From: Synergistaceae bacterium
GTDB taxonomy: Bacteria; Synergistota; Synergistia; Synergistales; Aminobacteriaceae
Direction of reading: 5' to 3'
Assembly (NCBI GenBank): GCA_017394925.1
Contig: JAFPWQ010000096.1
Coordinates: forward strand, 1 to 11,004
DNA: 11,004 nucleotides
Below the pieces are notes generated by a model. That model was not told where the DNA came from. It saw nothing but the letters and a program-made list of their open reading frames with translations, and searched no databases. Numbering within the stretch: the first letter of the stretch is position 1; every line of letters begins with the position of its first letter. Shown in pieces: positions 5,964-11,004 of the stretch. The translations under genes were made by a program, and so were the position numbers.

Positions 5964-6811
5964 GTGAATTACTTACAGCGAAGGACATAGAAGTAAAAGA
6001 ATTCAAGAAAGTAAGATTTGGGGGATATTCAGTTCCTGAGGTTGAAGATTTTCTGAATCAGGTTGCAGATGACATTGAAGCCTACGCGATTCAGCTTGAC
6101 GAGAAAGACGCAAGGATAATTGAGCTTGAGTCATACGCAAAGAAACAGGACGAGATGACAGACGCAATCAAAGACGCATTGATTCAGGCGCGGCAGTCAG
6201 CAAAAGAAATCGAAGACAAAGCACAGGCTCAGACCGAAAAAATAATCGCAGATGCAAAAGAGCAGGCCGCAAGAATAATATCAGAGGCAGACGGAAAAGT
6301 TCAGGCAAGACTCAACGAAGCGGACGCAAAAGCAAATGAAGTATTATCGCGTGCAAAAGTTTCGGCTGAAGAAATGACTCTTGCCTCGCAGGACAGAAGA
6401 GCCAAAGCCGATAAGAGCCTCGCAAATATTGAGCAGGAATTAGAATCACGCAGGCATGAAGCAGAAGCCAAAGCCGAAGAGATATTATCATCAGCAAGAA
6501 CTGAAGCCAGAAGAATGTTAGCTGATGCTGAGAAGCAAGCCTCAGAGTATGACGGTCAGCTAAGATTTTTGAATCTCAGAAAGCAACAGTTCCTCAAAGA
6601 TGCATATTCGTTACTCGCAGATTTCGGAAAAGTAATCGAACGTGCGCAGGAAGAAATTGATTCAGAAATGGCAGAAGAAGCAGAAGAAAGTATTGACGCT
6701 GTGAATGAAGAAGTGTATGACACACACAGTGTTCTTGAATTTGCTCCTGAATCGCATGAATCACATGAAGATGTAAGCGAAGCACCTGATGCCCACGCTG
6801 AAGAAAAGTAG
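5960..6811 (+). CDS. divIVA: DivIVA-family coiled-coil polar/division scaffold
   Basis: DivIVA proteins assemble at curved membranes (poles and septa) and recruit division or wall-synthesis partners. The N-terminal lipid-binding domain is clear: LTAKDIEVKEFKKVRFGGYS followed by VPEVEDFLNQVADDIEAY (about residues 5-42), matching the family pattern F-x3-R-x-GGY-x3-EV-x-x-FL. Residues of about 45-235 form a long alanine-, glutamate- and lysine-rich coiled coil with repeated AEAKAEEIL-like segments. The acidic tail (about 236-283) ends in a histidine-rich ESHESHED stretch. The ribosome binding site AAGGAGG (5943-5949) lies in the end of sepF, 10 nt before the ATG. At 283 aa it is longer than B. 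subtilis DivIVA (about 164) because of the extended coil and tail. The 3' end overlaps recG by 23 nt. The ylmG and ylmH genes often found between sepF and divIVA in Firmicutes are absent. Confidence 0.9.
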   Translation: MSELLTAKDIEVKEFKKVRFGGYSVPEVEDFLNQVADDIEAYAIQLDEKDARIIELESYAKKQDEMTDAIKDALIQARQSAKEIEDKAQAQTEKIIADAKEQAARIISEADGKVQARLNEADAKANEVLSRAKVSAEEMTLASQDRRAKADKSLANIEQELESRRHEAEAKAEEILSSARTEARRMLADAEKQASEYDGQLRFLNLRKQQFLKDAYSLLADFGKVIERAQEEIDSEMAEEAEESIDAVNEEVYDTHSVLEFAPESHESHEDVSEAPDAHAEEK

Positions 6812-8858
6812 CGTACGTTTAAGTTCACCTGTAACAGTAATTGACGGAATCGGGCCGAAGAAAGCAGCGGCATTATCGAAGCTGAATGTTCAGACGCTCG
6901 AAGATTTATTTTTCCTCATTCCCAGACGCTACGAGGACAGAAGATTCCCTAAGCCCTTATGTGAACTTGAAGAGGGAGAAGCGCAATGTGCAGTCGCAGG
7001 AATAACTGAGCTTTATATTCATGACGGCAGAACTGAGGCACTATTATCTGATGACACGGACAGTATACGCGCTGTATGGTTCACTGACAAAATCGGAATG
7101 TTCGTTCGTGAGGGAATGAGGCTCGCTTTATACGGCAATCTCGAATACAATCATTATCATCATAGATTATGTTTTCTTCACCCTGAGTTTGAGATTCTCA
7201 GACCCTCAAAGCCTCCTGAAATAATCGGAAAGATATTCGCAATATATCCAGGCACAGCAGAATTAAATCAGCGGACAATCAAAAAATTTGTTGATACTGC
7301 ACTTAATGATTACGCTGATAAATGCCTCGTTGAATTTATGCCCGCAAAAATAATTCAGAAATTCGGAATGATGACGCGTAAAGATGCCGTGATTCAGATT
7401 CACAGACCGTTAAACGAAGATATGTTTATCCGCGCGAGAAACAGATTAGCCTTTGAGGAATTCTTTGTGCTTCAGACTGGAATAATCATGCGCAGGAATG
7501 AACTGACACGCAGAACTCACGCAAAAGTTCTCAGAGCCGGAAGAATATATGAATCATTCATAAAAAGCCTAACGTTTGAGATGACACATGCACAGGAGAA
7601 TGCAATACACGAAATCCTTTCAGACATAGAGAAAGATATTCCGATGAACAGATTATTACAGGGTGATGTTGGTTCAGGGAAGACACTCGTGGCGGCGGCG
7701 GCAATCACGGCGGCATGTGATTCTGGTTCACAGTCTGCATTCATGGCACCGACTGAAATATTAGCCCAGCAGCATTATATAAAGCTCAGAAAAAATTTTG
7801 AGTCTCTCGGCTTAAATGTAGTATTGCTCACAGGAAGTTTAAGAGCATCCGAACGCAGAAAAGTTTTAGCTGACATTGAATATGGAGCAGCAGATATTAT
7901 CATCGGGACTCACGCATTATTTTCGGAAGACGTAAAATTTCATTCGCTCTCACTCGTGATAATTGACGAACAGCATCGTTTCGGTGTAATTCAAAGGGGA
8001 AGACTGACGGCAAAGGGCGAATCTCCTCATGTCCTCGCAATGACAGCTACACCGATTCCAAGAACGTTAATCATGTCAGTATACGGAGGTCTTGATGTCT
8101 CAGTGTTAAATGAACTTCCAAGAGGCCGCAGAAAAATTAAGACGCTTTCATTCATGCCCGCAGAATTTATAAAACTTCCTGAGATAATACGCGAACATGT
8201 AAACAGGCATGAACAAGTCTACTGGGTATGTCCTTTCATTGATGAGAATGACGCAACGCCCGCAACTGTAAATGAAACATATGAACTCCTGAAAGATAAT
8301 ATGCCTGATATAAGAATCGCAATGTTGCACGGCCGCATGAATATAAATGACAAAGCACGAATCATGAATGAATTTTCTTCGGGTCTTATTGATTTACTCG
8401 TTTCAACTTCGATTATTGAAGTCGGCGTTGATGTTCCGAATGCATCGCTCATGATAATTCAGGACGCAGAAAGATTCGGACTTGCGCAATTGCACCAGTT
8501 ACGCGGCCGAATCGGAAGGGGAACAGCACAGAGCACATGTATATTGCTTGAGGACAGAAAAGTTTTTATCACAGGAGGGGAACGCATAGCCTCAATGGTA
8601 GATATTGCAGACGGATTTGAACTTGCAGAACGTGATTTGACTCAGCGCGGGCCGGGCGAAATTTGCGGGATTCGTCAGCATGGCATTAATGAGTTCCGTG
8701 TTGCTGATTTAGTGCATGATGAGAAAATATTAATCCTTGCACGTGATGAGGCAAAAGCATTGTTGAATGATGACCCCGAATTAGAATCTGAACCTTTGCT
8801 TAAACGTGAGATTATCCGCAGGCTTGGCAATGTGTTAGAACTGGGGATTACAGCATGA
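6789..8858 (+). CDS. recG: ATP-dependent DNA helicase RecG
   Basis: RecG remodels stalled replication forks and migrates Holliday junctions. The 689-aa length is close to E. coli RecG (693). The N-terminus carries DGIGPKKAAALSKLNVQTLEDLFFLIPRRYEDR-type residues (about 19-51), the usual opening, followed by the wedge/OB domain (about 60-160). SF2 helicase motifs follow: Walker A GDVGSGKT (292-299), MAPTEILAQQH, motif II DEQHRFGV (393-400), motif III TATPIPR (419-425), then IEVGVDVPNAS, and the C-terminal FGLAQLHQLRGRIGRG and QRGPGEICGIRQHG (TRG/motif VI region). All key residues appear intact. ATG 6789 lies within the end of divIVA and is the only start upstream of the conserved region. The stop overlaps recX as ATGA. 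Confidence 0.97.
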   Translation: MPTLKKSSVRLSSPVTVIDGIGPKKAAALSKLNVQTLEDLFFLIPRRYEDRRFPKPLCELEEGEAQCAVAGITELYIHDGRTEALLSDDTDSIRAVWFTDKIGMFVREGMRLALYGNLEYNHYHHRLCFLHPEFEILRPSKPPEIIGKIFAIYPGTAELNQRTIKKFVDTALNDYADKCLVEFMPAKIIQKFGMMTRKDAVIQIHRPLNEDMFIRARNRLAFEEFFVLQTGIIMRRNELTRRTHAKVLRAGRIYESFIKSLTFEMTHAQENAIHEILSDIEKDIPMNRLLQGDVGSGKTLVAAAAITAACDSGSQSAFMAPTEILAQQHYIKLRKNFESLGLNVVLLTGSLRASERRKVLADIEYGAADIIIGTHALFSEDVKFHSLSLVIIDEQHRFGVIQRGRLTAKGESPHVLAMTATPIPRTLIMSVYGGLDVSVLNELPRGRRKIKTLSFMPAEFIKLPEIIREHVNRHEQVYWVCPFIDENDATPATVNETYELLKDNMPDIRIAMLHGRMNINDKARIMNEFSSGLIDLLVSTSIIEVGVDVPNASLMIIQDAERFGLAQLHQLRGRIGRGTAQSTCILLEDRKVFITGGERIASMVDIADGFELAERDLTQRGPGEICGIRQHGINEFRVADLVHDEKILILARDEAKALLNDDPELESEPLLKREIIRRLGNVLELGITA

Positions 8859-9277
8859 GTGATTATGACGAACTGAGAGAAAAATTTTTCAGCTTTCTTT
8901 TACGCAGGCCATGTACACACAGACAGGCACATGAATATTTATCGCGCATGAACATAAATGACGATATGATTGACGCACTCATGAATGAAGCAGAGAGTTC
9001 CGGCTTAATTGATGATTTAACGTATGCGAAATTATTTGCTGAGGGTCATTTATCGTGGGGCAATTTAAAATTAACTTATGAGCTTTCATCGAGGGGAATA
9101 TCGCGTGAGAATATTAACATTGCACTTGATGAATTTGACGATGAAGTATCACGTGCATGTGAGCTTGCTGACTCATGGAAGAATGCCTGTATTGACGAAC
9201 GAAAGATAAAATACCGTCTTCTTGGCAGGGGCTTTACGAATAAATCAATAAATTATGCAGTGAAAGCAATGTATTAA
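8855..9277 (+). CDS. recX: Regulatory protein RecX
   Basis: RecX binds RecA filaments and modulates, usually inhibits, recombinase activity. The 140-aa protein is all-helical with the family's tandem three-helix modules. Key segments are FLLRRPCTHRQAHEYLSRM (about 14-32), SSGLIDDLTYAKLFAEGHLSWGN (48-70), LTYELSSRGISRENINIAL (73-91) and KIKYRLLGRGFTNKSINYAV (117-136). It is a little shorter than E. coli RecX (166). The ATGA overlap with recG indicates coupled translation. recX often lies beside recA; placement behind recG still fits a recombination role. The sequence is moderately divergent, as is usual for this family. Confidence 0.85.
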   Translation: MSDYDELREKFFSFLLRRPCTHRQAHEYLSRMNINDDMIDALMNEAESSGLIDDLTYAKLFAEGHLSWGNLKLTYELSSRGISRENINIALDEFDDEVSRACELADSWKNACIDERKIKYRLLGRGFTNKSINYAVKAMY

Positions 9278-9298
9278 TCCATAAATCAGCGTGTCATA

Positions 9299-9307
9299 TG
9301 CTACAAT
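9299..9307 (+). promoter_or_regulatory. Candidate extended -10 promoter for the ferredoxin-fusion gene
   Basis: TGC-TACAAT fits an extended -10 element (TGN plus a 5/6 match to TATAAT) in the 67-nt gap after recX. No convincing -35 hexamer is seen at 16-18 nt upstream. Transcription from about 9314 would leave a leader of about 30 nt that includes the strong ribosome binding site at 9331. Confidence 0.35.
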
Positions 9308-9330
9308 GAATTTCGATATTTATTTTTACG

Positions 9331-9337
9331 AAGGGGG
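9331..9337 (+). promoter_or_regulatory. Shine-Dalgarno sequence fixing the start of the ferredoxin-fusion gene
   Basis: AAGGGGG ends 7 nt before ATG 9345. It selects that ATG over an upstream in-frame GTG at 9291, which would place the candidate promoter and this ribosome binding site inside the coding region and add 18 residues without family resemblance. Confidence 0.75.
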
Positions 9338-9344
9338 TAAAAAT

Positions 9345-10175
9345 ATGTCAGCAATCAAAAAAGTGCATCTTGTCTACTTCAGTCCAAGCGGTTCAAGTGA
9401 AAAAGTTCTCAAAAAAATAGCGTCAGCAATCAGCAAAGACATTCCGGTTGAAACGCATGATCTCTTAACACCTGCAAGCCGTAAGAAGGAATATAATTTC
9501 GGTTCTGGGGATCTGGTTTTCTTCTGCACGATGACAGCAAGTTTAGTTCTCACAAAATTTGATGAAATTTTCGGCTGTCTTAATGGAAACGGTGTGCCTT
9601 TCGTCGGAGTTGTAACTTTCGCCAATACGCTCTACATGAAAGTTATATTGCTTGAAGAAATCAAAAAGTATGCCGAAAAACGCGGCTTTAAGGTAGTTGC
9701 ATTAGGAGCATTCCCGGCAGTGCATACTCTTGCTGCTTCATTGGGCAGTGAAGGCAGACCCAATGCTGAAGATGAAAAATTGATGATGGATTTCGGAAGA
9801 CGAGTTTATGAGAAAATCGAAAAAGGCGATTATGTCCTGCATGATAAGATCGGTGCGGACACTTCAGATGCTGATGCTGAAAAAGTATCTTCATATCGTG
9901 CTGTTGAAAGCGGCGGTCATCACGTGTTCCCGTTCAGAGAAAAGGCAATTTCTGATGCCTGCATAAAATGCAAGACCTGTGTCCGTCATTGCCCGGTTGA
10001 CGCAATAGACATTGAGAATAAAACTTTTGACCTTGATAAGTGCATAGGCTGCTGGGCATGTATAAACAGATGTCCGAAGAAAGCAATAAAAGCAACCAGC
10101 CCTGAACTTGCCGGATTGCTTGAGAAATTTTCCGGCGCGGTTACAGTACCTTTTGAGGCAGAGATTGTAATGTAA
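9345..10175 (+). CDS. EFR1-type flavodoxin-like/2x[4Fe-4S] ferredoxin fusion protein
   Basis: This is probably a cytoplasmic electron carrier or oxidoreductase in an anaerobe; its partner is unknown. The 276-aa protein has an N-terminal flavodoxin-like domain (about 1-160) beginning KVHLVYFSPSGSSEKV, where SPSGSS (13-18) fits an FMN phosphate-binding loop. The C-terminal bacterial ferredoxin domain has two complete clusters: C206-x2-C209-x2-C212-x3-C216-P and C233-x2-C236-x2-C239-x3-C243-P. This architecture matches the EFR1 family. The middle flavodoxin loops differ from what I recall as usual: CTMTAS (61-66) stands where a PVYGGR-like loop is expected, and ANTLYMKV (93-100) where GNRAYDDA-like residues are expected. 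Flavin binding is therefore uncertain. A bidirectional terminator follows the stop. Confidence 0.85.
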   Translation: MSAIKKVHLVYFSPSGSSEKVLKKIASAISKDIPVETHDLLTPASRKKEYNFGSGDLVFFCTMTASLVLTKFDEIFGCLNGNGVPFVGVVTFANTLYMKVILLEEIKKYAEKRGFKVVALGAFPAVHTLAASLGSEGRPNAEDEKLMMDFGRRVYEKIEKGDYVLHDKIGADTSDADAEKVSSYRAVESGGHHVFPFREKAISDACIKCKTCVRHCPVDAIDIENKTFDLDKCIGCWACINRCPKKAIKATSPELAGLLEKFSGAVTVPFEAEIVM

Positions 10176-10184
10176 CAACATATA

Positions 10185-10227
10185 AAAATTCCCCCACATC
10201 TGAACACAGCATGGCGGGGGAAATTTT
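10185..10227. terminator. Bidirectional rho-independent terminator between convergent genes
   Basis: The arms 10185-10195 and 10216-10227 pair over 11 bp (five C:G pairs flanked by A/T pairs) with one bulged A at 10223. Inside, 10197-10202 can pair with 10207-10213 around the loop AACA with one bulged C. The plus strand leaves the G:C stem into AAATTTT; the minus strand leaves it into AATTTTTATAT. It sits between two convergent stop codons (10175 and 10236), so it can serve both transcripts. Confidence 0.85.
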
Positions 10228-10235
10228 CTGCGCGT

Positions 10236-11004
10236 TTATCTGAATAACTCAGTGATTATATCTTCAACGTGTTCAATCTTATTTGCCCTCACTACATTAC
10301 TTCCGCAGAAGAATAAACCTGTCTCCCAGTTCCCAACCTGAGCATCAACGAGAGCAGCGGCAATACAGAATGTTTCTTTAGTCTTCCTGTATCTGCAGTG
10401 TGAAAGACAGTTTGCGAAACACGGCTTGCTTTCTACTTCACCTTCAAGATATTTTGCGACAAAGGGATTCTTTATTGCTCTTCCCGGCAGGCCTGCAGGA
10501 CTGTGAATCAATACAACGTCTTCTTCTTTGGCATCGATATATGCCTGCTTGAATCTGTCAGACGCATCACCTTCAAACGTACATGCGAATCTCGTTCCCA
10601 TTTGAACACCTGACGCGCCTAACGCAAACACACGTTCTAAATCATTTCTGTCCCATATACCTCCGGCGGCAATAACGGGAATATCGCTCTTCATTTCATC
10701 ATGAACATAACGGACTACATCGGGCAAAGCATTTTCGAGTCTCAGTGCAGGATCATAAACCTGTTCGATTGTCATTGCACCTAAATGTCCTCCGGCAGTA
10801 GCTGGCTCTTCAACTACGAATGCATCGGGTACACGGTGATATTTCTTCTCCCAGTGCCTTGTGATTAAACTCGCGGCCTTCGCTGAACTCACAATAGGAA
10901 CGAGTGCAACATCAGGGAAGTCCTTCGTATAATCCGGAAGTCTGAGAGGTAAACCTGCACCGGATATTATGATATTTGCTCCTCCTTCGGCTGATGAACG
11001 TACC
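10236..11004 (-). CDS. FMN-dependent nitronate monooxygenase/NPD-family oxidoreductase, 5'-truncated
   Basis: Enzymes of this TIM-barrel family (nitronate monooxygenase, FabK-like enoyl-ACP reductase and relatives) use FMN to oxidise nitronates or reduce substrates; the substrate here is not determinable. The frame stays open from 10892 to the right edge, adding ANIIISGAGLPLRLPDYTKD and FPDVALVPIVSSAKAA, so the GTG at 10892 is internal and the true start lies beyond the window. About 255 C-terminal residues are visible; roughly 100 N-terminal residues appear missing. Motifs include VVEEPATAGGHLGA, with the family's conserved histidine, VIAAGGIWDR and ALGASGVQMGTRFACT (FMN phosphate binding). 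A late cysteine-rich segment has C-x3-C-x3-C and a fourth C ten residues on, followed by GNWETGLFFCGSN. The gene is convergent with the ferredoxin-fusion gene and shares its terminator. Confidence 0.88.
   Translation of the reverse strand, partial: VRSSAEGGANIIISGAGLPLRLPDYTKDFPDVALVPIVSSAKAASLITRHWEKKYHRVPDAFVVEEPATAGGHLGAMTIEQVYDPALRLENALPDVVRYVHDEMKSDIPVIAAGGIWDRNDLERVFALGASGVQMGTRFACTFEGDASDRFKQAYIDAKEEDVVLIHSPAGLPGRAIKNPFVAKYLEGEVESKPCFANCLSHCRYRKTKETFCIAAALVDAQVGNWETGLFFCGSNVVRANKIEHVEDIITELFR

Noticed and set aside
6191..6205. 15-base match between divIVA (6191-6205) and yggS (4884-4898)
   Set aside because: The match is isolated, encodes different residues in a different frame and has no flanking similarity, so it is most likely chance from shared codon preferences.
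6556..6873. Serine-rich open frames on the minus strand across the end of divIVA
   Set aside because: They mirror the glutamate/alanine-rich coiled-coil codons on the other strand, lack ribosome binding sites and cross a well-supported gene junction.
9291..9344. Longer N-terminus for the ferredoxin-fusion gene starting at GTG 9291
   Set aside because: It would cover the candidate extended -10 and the strong ribosome binding site; family members begin close to the VYFSP segment, which ATG 9345 gives.
10236..10892. A complete 218-residue minus-strand gene starting at GTG 10892
   Set aside because: The frame continues open to the right edge with family-matching residues, so the gene is truncated by the window, not short.

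Overview
The window is a compact bacterial chromosomal segment of low-to-moderate GC. Eleven plus-strand genes and one decayed gene fragment are followed by a convergent minus-strand gene. The best guess for the host is a low-GC member of Synergistota (gut or rumen type). A diderm marker, an LpxL/HtrB-type lipid A acyltransferase, lies in the same gene string as SepF and DivIVA, division proteins otherwise associated with Firmicutes and Actinobacteria. Diderm Firmicutes (Negativicutes) are the main alternative. This taxonomic call is inference from gene content and order.

Region 1 (1-4696) is one tight run: the 3' part of tyrS, a short GT-B-like glycosyltransferase, the lipid A-type acyltransferase, queD, folE2, and a single-pass HlyD/biotinyl-lipoyl-like membrane protein. 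Junctions run from an 11-nt overlap to a 5-nt gap, as in a translationally coupled operon. The glycosyltransferase and acyltransferase suggest envelope glycolipid work. FolE2 and QueD catalyse two consecutive steps from GTP towards the queuosine precursor.

Region 2 (4680-4900) contains the most unusual structure seen. A decayed copy of the beginning of yggS, including its upstream Shine-Dalgarno stretch, lies directly in front of the intact yggS. It appears to be an old tandem duplication that has picked up indels.

Region 3 (4808-9277) is a housekeeping module: yggS (PLP homeostasis), a candidate promoter, sepF and divIVA (division and polar scaffold), recG (branch-migration helicase) and recX (RecA modulator). 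The last four genes overlap at their ends.

Region 4 (9278-11004) carries a flavodoxin-like/two-[4Fe-4S] ferredoxin fusion protein (EFR1 type) with its own candidate extended -10 promoter. A bidirectional terminator hairpin follows, then a convergent, 5'-truncated gene for an FMN-dependent nitronate monooxygenase/NPD-family enzyme that runs off the right edge.

No tRNA, rRNA, CRISPR, insertion sequence or phage gene is visible. There is no gene-free stretch over about 110 bases, and I see no clearly new multi-gene system. Most of the window is conserved core genome; the yggS duplication scar and a few divergent enzymes are the points worth a second look.
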